In this document: one piece after another, positions 17,891 to 27,983 of the stretch | Position numbering within the stretch: position 1 is the stretch's first letter | How the letters are laid out: every line of letters starts with the position of its first letter | DNA from: Prosthecodimorpha staleyi | GTDB lineage: Bacteria > Pseudomonadota > Alphaproteobacteria > Rhizobiales > Ancalomicrobiaceae | DNA length: 64,000 nucleotides | Reading direction: 5' to 3' | Assembly: GCF_018729455.1 (NCBI RefSeq) | Contig: NZ_JAHHZF010000004.1 | Location: forward strand, 340,781 to 404,780 | Program-made: the position numbers and the translations under genes | Notes under the pieces: generated by a model | What the model was told of the DNA's origin: nothing | Seen by the model: only the letters and a program-made list of their open reading frames with translations | The model's database searches: none

Positions 17891-18048
17891 TCCCGGCGGT
17901 CTCGACCGACGGCGGCCCGATCCGGCAACCCGGCCGGCGCGATCCGGCCGCACGACGACCGACCGGGGTTCCGGTCCAAGAAAACCGGGTGTCAATCCGG
18001 GTCAAGCAACGGATCCACACAAGTGGGTCCAGAAAACGGGAGGAAACC

Positions 18049-19077
18049 ATGGAACTTCGCTTGATTCTGGCGGCCTCGGCCTTTGCGCTGACGGTGCCGG
18101 CCATGGCCCAGGAGACGGTCAGCTACGCATCCTATGGCGGCGCCTATCAGGAGGGCGTCCGCAAGGCGATCCTCGACCGCCTGCCGGCCGAGAAGGGCAT
18201 GAAGGTCGTCGACTACGTATTGGCCGGCGGCATTCGCGACATCCGCACCAAGGTCAAGGCCAAGGCGGTCGACATCGACGTGGCCGAGCTCTACGGCGGC
18301 CTGTGTGACCAGGCGGCCAAGGAAGAGCTGATCGTCCCGCTCGACTATTCGAAGATCCCCAATGCGTCCGGCGTTCCGGAGCATCTGCGCAACAAGAACT
18401 GGGTCGGCTTCACCGCCTATACCACCGTCCTGGCCTACAACAAGGACGTCTACGGCAAGAATCCCCCGAAGAACTGGGCCGATTTCTTCGATGTCGCGAA
18501 ATTCCCGGGAACCCGGGCGATCGGCGGCACCTATCCGTCGACCAATCTGGAGATCGCCCTTTTGGCCGACGGCGTGCCGAAGGAGAAGATCTATCCGGTC
18601 GACATCGAGCGCGCGATCAAGAAGTGGACCCAGTTCAAGCCGAACATCACCATCCGCTGGGCGACCGGCGCGCAGGCGACGCAGCTCGCCACCGCCCGCG
18701 AGGTCGACATGCTGACCATCTGGGCGGCCCGCATCGACGCCGCGATCAAGGAAGGCGCGCCCTACGCCTATACGCTCAACGACGCGGTGATGGACGTCGA
18801 GTGCCTGGTGGTGCCGCGCAACTCGCCCAATCCCGAAGGCGCGATGCGGCTGATCAACCATCTGCTCGATCCGAAATACCAGGCCCGTCTGCCCGACTAC
18901 ATTCCCTACGGGCCGATGAACCAGGATGCCTTCAAGCTCGGACTGATCTCGCCTGAGAAGGCCGCCAAGGTGGTGACCAGCACCGAGAACATCGCCAAGC
19001 AGCTGATCACCGACATGCCCTACTGGGCTGCGCACATCATCGAGGCGCAGACCAAGTGGGATGCGGCGATGCAGTAG
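18049..19077 (+). CDS. spermidine/putrescine-type ABC transporter substrate-binding protein
   Basis: Periplasmic binding protein of the PotD-like (family 1/8) group, 342 residues. A signal peptide (MELRLILAASAFALTVPAMAQ) is followed by ETVSYASYGGAYQEGVRKAIL, typical of this class. GGGAGG lies five bases before the ATG at 18049. It is separated from its ATPase and permease genes by two large palindromes. This subgroup transports diverse cationic or carboxylated compounds, so 'polyamine' is only a fold-based label; linkage to acyl-CoA genes suggests an organic acid or betaine-like substrate. Confidence 0.85.
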   Translation: MELRLILAASAFALTVPAMAQETVSYASYGGAYQEGVRKAILDRLPAEKGMKVVDYVLAGGIRDIRTKVKAKAVDIDVAELYGGLCDQAAKEELIVPLDYSKIPNASGVPEHLRNKNWVGFTAYTTVLAYNKDVYGKNPPKNWADFFDVAKFPGTRAIGGTYPSTNLEIALLADGVPKEKIYPVDIERAIKKWTQFKPNITIRWATGAQATQLATAREVDMLTIWAARIDAAIKEGAPYAYTLNDAVMDVECLVVPRNSPNPEGAMRLINHLLDPKYQARLPDYIPYGPMNQDAFKLGLISPEKAAKVVTSTENIAKQLITDMPYWAAHIIEAQTKWDAAMQ

Positions 19078-19093
19078 CGCCATCCCGTAGCCT

Positions 19094-19154
19094 CCCGGCG
19101 CCCGCGGGCGCCGGGCCGGATTTCGCGATCGCCCTCCCCGCCGGCGGGGAGGGC
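19094..19154 (+). terminator. two tandem perfect palindromes after the substrate-binding-protein gene
   Basis: CCCGGCGCCCGCGGGCGCCGGG (19094-19115) is a 22-base perfect palindrome, and a 24-base perfect palindrome centred on CCCCGCCGGCGGGG follows at 19131-19154. Transcribed, both form very stable hairpins (with a few unpaired loop bases) between the binding-protein gene and the ATPase/permease genes. They probably protect the upstream mRNA and attenuate the downstream part. No T-run follows. Confidence 0.55.
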
Positions 19155-19222
19155 CTGGCCGATCATGTGCGCGGAGGGGTCCGCGCCGGCCGGTCCTGTC
19201 CTGCACGGGTTCCATTCGGGAT

Positions 19223-20326
<1,104 letters not shown>

Positions 20327-20329
20327 GCC

Positions 20330-21238
20330 ATGCAGCCGGCGTCCGCCCTCGCCCCGGTTACCGAAGCCGACCTCGCCGCCAACCAGCGCGCGCTCGACCG
20401 CGCGGCGCGCGCCGAGGACCGGCTGATGTTCCGGCTCACCGTGCCGGCGCTCGCGATCGTGGCGATCCTGATGGTCGTGCCGATCGGCTGGCTCCTGTCG
20501 ATGTCCTTCATCGGCGCCGACGGCGGGCTCGGCTTCGAGAATTACGCGCTGTTCTTCTCGGAGCCGGCCTATGTCCAGATGTTCGTCAACACCTTCGCGA
20601 TCGCCTTCGCGGTCACGGCGCTGTGCCTGATCCTCGGCTATCCGGTCGCCTACGTGCTGGCGATCCTGCCGCCGCGCTGGTCCGGCCTCCTGATGCTCGC
20701 CGTGCTGGTGCCGTTCTGGACGTCCGGGCTGGTGCGCACCTTCTCGTGGCTGATCATCCTGCAGCGCAACGGGCTGGTGAACAAGGCGCTGGTCGCCACC
20801 GGGCTGATCGAACGGCCGATCCCGCTGGTGCACAACATGACTGGCACGATCATCGGCATGGTCCACATCATGGTGCCGTTCCTGATCCTGCCGCTCTACG
20901 CCTCGATGAAGGCGATCGACGGCAACCTGATGCGCGCCGCCGCCAGCGTCGGCTCGACGCCGACCCATGCCTTCTTGCGCGTCTTCCTGCCGCTCTCGAT
21001 GCCCGGCCTGGTCGCCGGCACCATCATGGTCTTCGTGATGTGCCTCGGCTTCTACATCACCCCGGCGCTGCTCGGCGGCGGCAAGGTCAAGATGATCGCC
21101 CAGCGCATCGAGGAATCGATCTCGCTCTATCCGACCTGGGGACCCGCGGCGGCGCTCGCCGTGCTGCTCCTGGTCGTCACCGCTATCTGCCTCGCCGCCA
21201 GCATGCTGCTGGTGCGGCGGCTCAGCACCGACCGTTGA
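20330..21238 (+). CDS. ABC transporter permease (PotB type)
   Basis: Inner-membrane permease, 302 residues. Membrane segments start near residue 35 (FRLTVPALAIVAILMVVPIGWLLSMSF), and the EAA loop is seen in SMKAIDGNLMRAAASVGSTPTHAFLRVFLPLSMPG. An Ala-rich cytoplasmic N-terminus of about 30 residues precedes the first helix. Works with the next gene (PotC type) as the membrane channel of the importer whose ATPase is at 19223 and binding protein at 18049. Confidence 0.88.
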   Translation: MQPASALAPVTEADLAANQRALDRAARAEDRLMFRLTVPALAIVAILMVVPIGWLLSMSFIGADGGLGFENYALFFSEPAYVQMFVNTFAIAFAVTALCLILGYPVAYVLAILPPRWSGLLMLAVLVPFWTSGLVRTFSWLIILQRNGLVNKALVATGLIERPIPLVHNMTGTIIGMVHIMVPFLILPLYASMKAIDGNLMRAAASVGSTPTHAFLRVFLPLSMPGLVAGTIMVFVMCLGFYITPALLGGGKVKMIAQRIEESISLYPTWGPAAALAVLLLVVTAICLAASMLLVRRLSTDR

Positions 21239-21249
21239 GGGGGACGACG

Positions 21250-22056
21250 ATGGAATCCCACGTTTCCCATCGCAACCGGCTCTGGCTCTACATCTTCGTC
21301 GGCCTGGTCGTCTTCTATCTGGTCGCCCCGGCGCTGATCGTCGTGCCGGTCTCGTTCAGTTCCACGACCTCGCTGGCCTTCCCGCCGGCCGGCTGGTCGA
21401 CGCGCTGGTATGAGGCCTTCTTCGGCCAGGAGAAGTGGATCGGATCGCTCTGGGTGTCGCTGCGCGTCGCCTTCGGCACCATGATCCTCGCCACCGTCAC
21501 CGGCATCGCCGCATCCTACGCGCTGCACATGTCGGGTTTCCGGCTGCGCACCGCCATCCGGGCGACGCTGGTCTCGCCGCTGGCGGTGCCGGCGATCCTG
21601 ATCGCGGTCGGCATCTTCTTCGTCTTCGCCCGCCTCGGCGGCCTGCTCAACACCATCCATGGCCTGATCCTCGGCCATGCGGTCGTCGCCATGCCGTTCG
21701 TCATCCTGACCATGAGCGCCGGCTTCGAGAGCTTCGACATGAGCCAGGAGATGGTCGCCCGCAGCCTGGGGGCGAGCCGGTTCAAGGCCTTCATGACCGT
21801 CACCCTGCCGCAGCTCAAATTCTCGGTGGCGACCGCGATGCTGCTCGCCTTCCTGGTCTCCTTCGACGAACTGATCATCTCGCTGATGGTCTCCTCGGGG
21901 CCGGTCTCGACACTGTCGCGGGTGACCTTCGCGACGCTGCGCGACGATGTCGATCCGACGCTCGCGGCGGTCTCGACGCTGATGCTGGTGATGACCTCGG
22001 TGCCGCCGCTGATCCTGCACATCGTCACGACCCGCTCCAAGCGCGAGGACGCCTGA
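21250..22056 (+). CDS. ABC transporter permease (PotC type)
   Basis: Second permease of the first polyamine-type importer, 268 residues from ATG 21250 (MESHVSHRNRLWLY). Typical segments are FYLVAPALIVVPVSFSSTTSLAFPP, then WYEAFFG, and the EAA loop SFDMSQEMVARSLGASRFKAFMTVTLPQLK. GGGGGAC before the ATG may act as ribosome site. The enoyl-CoA hydratase gene follows one base after the stop, which ties transport to CoA-ester metabolism in a single operon. Confidence 0.88.
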   Translation: MESHVSHRNRLWLYIFVGLVVFYLVAPALIVVPVSFSSTTSLAFPPAGWSTRWYEAFFGQEKWIGSLWVSLRVAFGTMILATVTGIAASYALHMSGFRLRTAIRATLVSPLAVPAILIAVGIFFVFARLGGLLNTIHGLILGHAVVAMPFVILTMSAGFESFDMSQEMVARSLGASRFKAFMTVTLPQLKFSVATAMLLAFLVSFDELIISLMVSSGPVSTLSRVTFATLRDDVDPTLAAVSTLMLVMTSVPPLILHIVTTRSKREDA

Positions 22057-22057
22057 C

Positions 22058-22879
22058 ATGCTGGCGGATCTCAACCGGGCGCTGGCCGGCTTCGTCGAAC
22101 TGCACCGCGACGGCCCCATCCTCGAAATCCGGATGGTCAAGACGCCCGTCAACGCGATCTGCCGGCGCTTCAGCCGGGGCCTGGAGCAGGCGGCGCTTTA
22201 CCTCCAGAACGAGCCGGAACTGCGTGTCGGGCTCTTGACCAGCGGCTGCGAGAAGGCGTTCTCGGCCGGGCTCGACTTCCGGCAATCGACCGCGCCGGCC
22301 GGGGCGCCGCGCGAGCCGGGCGCGCAGGAGGGCGGCTTCGGCGGCATCACCACGCTGTGGTCGCTGAAGAAGCCGCTGATTGCGGTCATCGCGGCACCTG
22401 CGATCGGCGGCGGGCTCGAACTGGCGCTCGCCTGCGACATCATCCTGATGGCCGACGAGGCCTATCTGCGCCTGCCCGAACTGGAGCGGGGGCTCATCCC
22501 CGACGGCGGCGGATTGCAGCGACTGCCGCGGCGGATTCCGTACCATGTCGCGACCGCCATGATCTGGACCGGCGAACCGATGTCGGCGGCGGATGCGCTG
22601 CGCTGGGGTCTCGCCTACCGGACCGCGCCGCGCGACCGGATCGACGCCGTAGCCCGGGAGGTCGCCCGGCGGGTGGCCCGCGGCGCTCCGCTGGCGCAGC
22701 AGGCGCTGAAGGAAGCCCTGCGCGCCGTCGACGGCCTGCCGGATCGCCAGGCGATGGCCATGCGCGGCCTGCCGGGGGCCGACCTGACCGTTTTCGAACG
22801 CATGCTGAAGTCGGACGACATGATCGAGGGTCAGCGCGCCTTCCTGGAAAGGCGCGCGCCGCGATGGACGGGACAGTGA
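22058..22879 (+). CDS. enoyl-CoA hydratase/isomerase family protein
   Basis: Crotonase-fold enzyme of 273 residues. The oxyanion-hole segments are seen in KAFSAGLDFRQS and IAAPAIGGGLELALACDIILMADEAYLRLPELERGLIPDGGG; the Glu of ELERG is at the position used for catalysis in many hydratases. It follows the transporter permease directly, so it is cotranscribed. It is not close in sequence to the second hydratase at 22998 and lacks a long C-terminal tail, suggesting a different step (for example isomerisation, or hydration of a branched or substituted acyl-CoA). Confidence 0.85.
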   Translation: MLADLNRALAGFVELHRDGPILEIRMVKTPVNAICRRFSRGLEQAALYLQNEPELRVGLLTSGCEKAFSAGLDFRQSTAPAGAPREPGAQEGGFGGITTLWSLKKPLIAVIAAPAIGGGLELALACDIILMADEAYLRLPELERGLIPDGGGLQRLPRRIPYHVATAMIWTGEPMSAADALRWGLAYRTAPRDRIDAVAREVARRVARGAPLAQQALKEALRAVDGLPDRQAMAMRGLPGADLTVFERMLKSDDMIEGQRAFLERRAPRWTGQ

Positions 22880-22934
22880 GCCGGCACGGCCGGCTAGGGA
22901 CGGGAAACTGAGCCGGCAGGCCGGCGATCGAGGC

Positions 22935-22972
22935 GCCCCGCAGAGGGCGGCCGCCGCCCCGCAAAGGGCGGC
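22935..22972. repeat. imperfect tandem repeat between two enoyl-CoA hydratase genes
   Basis: The 17-base word GCCCCGCAGAGGGCGGC (22935-22951) recurs at 22956-22972 with one change (AGA to AAA). Each copy is itself a partial inverted repeat. It lies just upstream of the second hydratase. No function is evident; it could be a slippage product or form small hairpins. Confidence 0.5.
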
Positions 22973-22997
22973 AGCGGGAAATTTCCGGGAGGCAGGG

Positions 22998-23786
22998 ATG
23001 TACAGGTTTCTTGAGACGGAACGTCACGGCGCGGTCGGGCTGATCGCGCTCAACCGGCCGGAGGCGCGCAATGCGCTCGGCATGGGCATCACCATCGAAT
23101 TGCGCCGGGCCCTGCGCGAGGCGGCCGCCGATCGGACCATGCGGGCGCTCGTTCTGACCGGGCGCGGCGGGGCCTTCTCGGCCGGCGCGGATGTCAAGGA
23201 ATGGGCCGACAAGAGCAAGGGCGACAATCCCTGGCCGGACATGAACTGGGTCGAGGAATCGCTGCGGCTGGTCCAGCAGGTCCACGACATGCCGAAGCCG
23301 ACCATCGCGATGATCGACGGCGCGGCCGTCGGGGCCGGGCTCGACATGGCGCTCGCCTGCGACTTCCGCTACGCGTCCGAGCGCTCCAAGTTCATCTGCT
23401 CCTACACCAATGTCGGCTACAACCCCGACTGCGGCGGCACATGGCTGATGCCGCGCGTCATGGGCCTGGAGGCAGCCAAGCGCTTCGCCTTCACGGGCGA
23501 CCTCTGGACGGCGGCCGTCGCCCTGGAGAACCGCCTGGTCAGCCATGTCAGCCCGACCGACCGGCTCTTTGACGACACGCTCGCCTTCGCCCAGAGGCTC
23601 GCCGCCGGGCCGACGGTGGCCATCGCCCAGGCGAAGAAGCTCCTCAACAGCGCGCACAGCCGCAGTCTGTCCGACCAGCAGCTCGAGGAGGTCGCCGCGG
23701 GCAAGATCTGCGCCCAGACCCAGGACCATGCCGAAGGGCTGGCGGCCGCCAACGAGCGCCGCGCCCCCCGGTTCGTCGGCGCGTGA
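22998..23786 (+). CDS. enoyl-CoA hydratase/isomerase family protein
   Basis: Second crotonase-fold protein, 262 residues. FSAGADVKEW and MIDGAAVGAGLDMALACDFRYASERSKFICSYTNVGYNPDCGGTW carry the oxyanion-hole backbone. At the usual second catalytic position the sequence reads NPDCGGTW, where hydratases commonly have an acidic residue, so the chemistry may differ from plain hydration. GGGAGG precedes the ATG at 22998. It is followed by an acyl-CoA dehydrogenase in the same operon. Confidence 0.85.
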   Translation: MYRFLETERHGAVGLIALNRPEARNALGMGITIELRRALREAAADRTMRALVLTGRGGAFSAGADVKEWADKSKGDNPWPDMNWVEESLRLVQQVHDMPKPTIAMIDGAAVGAGLDMALACDFRYASERSKFICSYTNVGYNPDCGGTWLMPRVMGLEAAKRFAFTGDLWTAAVALENRLVSHVSPTDRLFDDTLAFAQRLAAGPTVAIAQAKKLLNSAHSRSLSDQQLEEVAAGKICAQTQDHAEGLAAANERRAPRFVGA

Positions 23787-23796
23787 GGAGACGGAC

Positions 23797-24957
23797 ATGG
23801 ATTTCGCATTGGATTTCGAGCAGCAGGCGCTGGTGAACTCGCTGGAGGAATTCTGCCGGCGGGAGCTCTACCCGCACGAGGCGGTGGTCGAGGAGCTCCG
23901 CTACGTCCCCGACGAGATCCGGCAGGAGATCCGCCGCAAGTCGAAGGAGGCCGGCTTCGACGGCATGAACCTGCCGGAACAGTGGGGCGGCCCGGGCCTC
24001 GACAAGCAGACCAAGATGCAGGCCGAACGGGTCATGGGCAAACCGTCCACAGCGCTCGGCCAGTGCATGAATCGCGGCGTCACCGGCATCCTGTTCAAGT
24101 GCCGGGACGAGCAGATCGAGGAGTATCTGCTGCCGTCGATCCGAGGCGAGCGCAAGAACGCCTTCGCGCTGACCGAACCGGGCGCCGGATCGGATGCGCG
24201 CGCGATCGTCACCCGGGCCGAACGTCAGGGCGGCGAATGGGTGATCAACGGCGTCAAGCAGTTCATCTCGGCGGCCGACATCGCGGATTTCATCATCCTG
24301 ATCGCCGTCTCCGGCACCGATCAGACGCCGAAGGGGCCGCGCAAGCGCTTTACGGCCTTCCTGGTCGACAAGACCTCGCCGGGCCTGCGCGTCGAGCCGA
24401 TGAAGTCGATCGTCACCCACGGCTACAACCCGACCATGGTCTATTTCGACAATGTGCGCGTGCCCGACAGCAAGATTCTCGGCGGCGAGGGCGAGGGCTT
24501 CAACACCGCCAACGAGTGGCTGTATGACGGGCGCGTCGCCCTATCGGCGCATTGCGTCGGGCGGGCCGAACGCATCTTCGAGATGACCAAGGAATGGGCC
24601 GGCACCCGCAAGGCTTTCGGGCGGACGATCGGCGAGTTCCAGGGCATCGGCTTCAAGATCGCCAACATGGCGATCGACATCAAGCTGGGCGACCTCATGG
24701 TCAAGGAGGCCGCCTGGAAGATGGAAAACGACCAGATGAACCGGACCGAGGCGTCGATGGTCAACTACTACTGTTCCGAGATGGTCTTCCGGGTCGCCGA
24801 CAACGCGGTCCAGATCTTCGGCGGCATGGGGATGATGGAGGATTTCCCGATCCAGCGCTTCTGGCGCGATGCGCGCATCGAGCGGATCTGGGAGGGAACA
24901 TCCGAAATCCACCAGGACGTCATCGCCAAGGACCTGCTGCGGCCCTATCGGAACTGA
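23797..24957 (+). CDS. acyl-CoA dehydrogenase
   Basis: FAD enzyme of 386 residues that introduces an alpha,beta double bond into an acyl-CoA. N-terminal helical domain MDFALDFEQQALVNSLEEF; signature FALTEPGAGSDARAIVTRA in the middle domain; C-terminal RKAFGRTIGEFQGIGFKIANMAID, QIFGGMGMMEDFPIQRFWRD and the active-site region RIERIWEGTSEIHQDVI. In many family members the catalytic base is the Glu of the WEGTSEI segment. GAGGAG precedes ATG 23797. Overall closest in feel to short-chain, CaiA-like or isovaleryl-type dehydrogenases; the acyl group is unknown. Confidence 0.88.
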   Translation: MDFALDFEQQALVNSLEEFCRRELYPHEAVVEELRYVPDEIRQEIRRKSKEAGFDGMNLPEQWGGPGLDKQTKMQAERVMGKPSTALGQCMNRGVTGILFKCRDEQIEEYLLPSIRGERKNAFALTEPGAGSDARAIVTRAERQGGEWVINGVKQFISAADIADFIILIAVSGTDQTPKGPRKRFTAFLVDKTSPGLRVEPMKSIVTHGYNPTMVYFDNVRVPDSKILGGEGEGFNTANEWLYDGRVALSAHCVGRAERIFEMTKEWAGTRKAFGRTIGEFQGIGFKIANMAIDIKLGDLMVKEAAWKMENDQMNRTEASMVNYYCSEMVFRVADNAVQIFGGMGMMEDFPIQRFWRDARIERIWEGTSEIHQDVIAKDLLRPYRN

Positions 24958-24996
24958 CGACCGCAGAACCATCGGCCGGCGGCCGGAAGGAACAAG

Positions 24997-25668
24997 ATGA
25001 AACGGGCGACGAAGCACCGCCAGGCCGGCGAGACGCGACGGACCGAACTGATCGTTGCGACCCTCAAGTCGCTCCGCAAGCACGGCTACCTGAACTCGAC
25101 GATCAACACGATCGCCGACGAGTCCGGGTTGTCACGCGGGCTGATCAATCACTATTTCGACAATAAAGACGACCTTCTGATCGTCGCCCACAAATACTAT
25201 CTGCAGAATGTCGACGATTTCTTTCGTCATGTCGTGATCTCGACCAAGAGCGGGCACTTCGGCAAGTTGCTGCACTCCGTCTTCGTGCCGTTCCTGCGCG
25301 ACACCGGCTATCAGAGGATGCTGATCCACTACATGAGCGCGGCCTTCATCCTGCCGCAGGTGCTCGACATGCACCGGGCGATCTGGGGCCGCTACCGCGC
25401 CAACATCCAGCGGCGCATCGCCGCCGCGGCGCGCGAGCGCGGACTGGAAATGGACACCCGCCTCGCCGCCATCACGCTGACCCAGCTCGCCGACGGACTG
25501 TGGCTCGGCTGGGTGATGGAGGAGAGCTACACGCAGGAGGACTGCCGGCGGATCCTGCGCCAGTGGCTGTGCGACCAATTCCGCGAAGACCCCGAGAAAT
25601 ACCCGCTCACACCCGATTTCGACCTCGTCAACTTCGAGACCGACGCCCCGCTTCCCGATCCGGAGTGA
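24997..25668 (+). CDS. TetR/AcrR family regulator, BetI-like
   Basis: DNA-binding repressor of 223 residues. The N-terminal helix-turn-helix spans about residues 15-60 (RRTELIVATLKSLRKHGYLNSTINTIADESGLSRGLINHYFDNKDDLL), which resembles BetI. The C-terminal ligand domain contains the LADGLWLGW segment typical of the BetI-type C-terminal family. It sits in the middle of the acyl-CoA gene group, between the dehydrogenase and the CoA ligase, so it is the probable local repressor, perhaps sensing a CoA ester or a betaine-like substrate. Confidence 0.85.
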   Translation: MKRATKHRQAGETRRTELIVATLKSLRKHGYLNSTINTIADESGLSRGLINHYFDNKDDLLIVAHKYYLQNVDDFFRHVVISTKSGHFGKLLHSVFVPFLRDTGYQRMLIHYMSAAFILPQVLDMHRAIWGRYRANIQRRIAAAARERGLEMDTRLAAITLTQLADGLWLGWVMEESYTQEDCRRILRQWLCDQFREDPEKYPLTPDFDLVNFETDAPLPDPE

Positions 25669-25724
25669 TGCGGAGGCCGTCACCGAAGGCACCGCGGCAA
25701 GCGGTCGGACGCCTGGAGAGACAC

Positions 25725-27884
25725 ATGCACGATTTCCCCCTGGATGTGGCGGGCGCGCGGATGCGACCGACCCTCCGTCGCAACTTCCGGCGCCTGCTGG
25801 CGCCGCAGCGCATGGCCTTCATCGGCGGCACCCAGGTCGAGCGCACGCTGACCACGCTGCGCGACCGTCAGTTCGCCGGCGAGGTTCACGTCGTTCATCC
25901 CAAGCGGACGGAGATCGCGGGCTATCGCTGCGTGCCGCGGATCGCCGACATCCCGAACCCGCCCGACGCGGTCTTTCTGGCCGTCAACGCGGATGCCACC
26001 ATCCGGGCGCTCGACGAACTGCGCCGGATCGATGCCGGCGGCGTCGTCTGCTACGCCTCGGGTTTCGCCGAGATCGGCGAGGCCGGCGCCGAGCGCAACC
26101 GGGCCTTCATCCAGGCCTCCGGCGACATGGCCGTGGTCGGGCCGAACTGCTACGGCCTGGTTAACTACGTCAACCACGGCAGCATCTGGCCATCGCCCTT
26201 CCCGGTCCTGGAAACGGGACGCGGCGCCGCCGTCATCTCGCAGAGCGGCAACGTCACCGGACACATCGTCTCGAACGGCCGCAGCGTGCCCTATTCCTAT
26301 CTGATCAGTGCCGGCAACCAGGCGGTGCTCGGCTTCGAGGACTATATCGACGGCCTCGTCGACGACCCCAACGTGACCTGTCTCGGGCTGTTCATGGAGG
26401 GCATCAGGGACATCCCCGCCTTTGCCCGGGCCTGCCTGCTGGCCCGCTCGAAGGCCATCCCGGTCATCGTCTGCCGTTCCGGCCGCTCGGACCTGGGCGC
26501 CGCCATGGCGGCCAGCCATACCAGCTCGCTCGCCGGCCGTAACGATTTCTACGAGGCGCTGTTCGCGCGGCTCGGTGTGATCGAGACCGACACGGTGCCG
26601 CAATTCCTGGAAATGATGAAGATCGCCTCGCTGTCGGCCCCGCTCGGCGGCACGCGCTTGACGGTCTCGTCGAGTTCGGGCGGCGACAACGGGCTGGCGG
26701 CGGATTACTGTTCCTTTGCCGGCTTGCATTTGCCGCCGCCGACGGAGGCCGAGGTCGCCGCGATCGAGCCGCTGCTGCCGGAATTCGGCCATGTCTCCAA
26801 CCCGTTCGACTTCACCGCCGGCAATTGGGGCAACGAGAAGCTGCTGACCCCGATGCTGACCACACTTCTGTCTGGCGATGTCGATGCCGGCATGCTGGTG
26901 GTCGACTACGCACCGGCGGGCTCGCCCTATCGGAGCAGCCCCGCGCATGAGGCGATGGATCGCGCGCTGGCCGCGGCCGGAAAGGCGACTGGCAAGCCGG
27001 TCTACCATGCCTCGGTCAATACCGGCGGGATCACGCCGGAGGCCAGCCAGCGGATGATCGCCCAAGGCATCGTGCCGCTGCAGGGCCTGCACGATGCCGC
27101 GCAGGTGATCGCCCGATGGGCCGCCCATGGCGAGCGGATGCGCCGGGACGCCGCCGAGGGCGCCGCCGCGCTCGACCGTCTGGTGCCCCATGCGGTGCCG
27201 GCGCTCACCGGTGCGCCGCGGACCGTCAACGAGGCGGACTCCAAGCGCCGCCTCGCCGCCCACGGTCTCCCGGTCCCCGACGGCCGCGTCCTGTCGCGCG
27301 CCGAGCTTGCCGAACTGCCGGAAGAGGCGGTCGCCGCGCCGATGGCGCTCAAGGCCCTGCATGACGACCTGCCGCATAAGACGGAGGCCGGCGGCGTCGC
27401 GCTCAACCTGCGCGGCCGGGCCGAAATCCTGGCCGCGGCCGACAGGATGAGCGACAGCGTCGCCCGCCACGCACCCGCGATCCGGCTCGAACGGTTTCTC
27501 CTGGAGCCGATGCAGGCGCCGCCGCTCGCCGAACTGATCGTCGGCGTCAAGCGCGACCCGCTGTTCGGCATGGTGCTGGTCATCGGTGCCGGCGGCATCC
27601 TGGTCGAACTGATCAAGGATGCCGTCCCGCTGCTGCTGCCGGTCGGACGGGAGGATGTCGAGAAGGCCTTACGGGGCCTCAAGTGCTTCCCCCTGCTCGA
27701 CGGGTTCCGCGGCCGGCCGGCCGCCGACCTTACGGCGGTCGTCGACGCCGTCATGGCCATCGCGGCCTATGCCGGCGCAAATCTCGACAGTCTGGTCGAA
27801 CTGGACGTGAACCCGCTGATGGTCGGGCCGTCCGGCGCCGTGGCGGTCGACGCGCTGATCGTCGAAGTGCCGAGGCCGGACTGA
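25725..27884 (+). CDS. acetate--CoA ligase (ADP-forming) family acyl-CoA synthetase
   Basis: Single-chain NDP-forming acyl-CoA synthetase of 719 residues. Domains in order: CoA-binding Rossmann domain (about residues 20-140; AFIGGTQVERTLTTL, VVGPNCYGLVNY), succinyl-CoA ligase-like flavodoxin domains (140-480, with the GAAMAASHTSSLAGRNDF segment carrying the expected phosphorylated His), and a C-terminal ATP-grasp domain (about 500-719; AAPMALKALHDDLPHKTEAGGVAL). Start ATG 25725 follows GGAGAG. It would activate an organic acid to its CoA ester, the entry step for the dehydrogenase and hydratases upstream. The acid is unknown. Confidence 0.85.
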   Translation: MHDFPLDVAGARMRPTLRRNFRRLLAPQRMAFIGGTQVERTLTTLRDRQFAGEVHVVHPKRTEIAGYRCVPRIADIPNPPDAVFLAVNADATIRALDELRRIDAGGVVCYASGFAEIGEAGAERNRAFIQASGDMAVVGPNCYGLVNYVNHGSIWPSPFPVLETGRGAAVISQSGNVTGHIVSNGRSVPYSYLISAGNQAVLGFEDYIDGLVDDPNVTCLGLFMEGIRDIPAFARACLLARSKAIPVIVCRSGRSDLGAAMAASHTSSLAGRNDFYEALFARLGVIETDTVPQFLEMMKIASLSAPLGGTRLTVSSSSGGDNGLAADYCSFAGLHLPPPTEAEVAAIEPLLPEFGHVSNPFDFTAGNWGNEKLLTPMLTTLLSGDVDAGMLVVDYAPAGSPYRSSPAHEAMDRALAAAGKATGKPVYHASVNTGGITPEASQRMIAQGIVPLQGLHDAAQVIARWAAHGERMRRDAAEGAAALDRLVPHAVPALTGAPRTVNEADSKRRLAAHGLPVPDGRVLSRAELAELPEEAVAAPMALKALHDDLPHKTEAGGVALNLRGRAEILAAADRMSDSVARHAPAIRLERFLLEPMQAPPLAELIVGVKRDPLFGMVLVIGAGGILVELIKDAVPLLLPVGREDVEKALRGLKCFPLLDGFRGRPAADLTAVVDAVMAIAAYAGANLDSLVELDVNPLMVGPSGAVAVDALIVEVPRPD

Positions 27885-27983
27885 GCCGATGCTGCGGATG
27901 CCGTCGGCGGAGCGCCGCAGCCGGGCGTAGGCCGCAGGGCCGTCGGAGCCATCACGGCAGGAACCAAGCGAGGAGACAAGGCC

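Noticed and set aside
22935-22972. Tandem 17-base repeat as a CRISPR or mobile-element trace
   Set aside because: Only two copies, 4-base spacing and no associated genes; simple slippage is sufficient.
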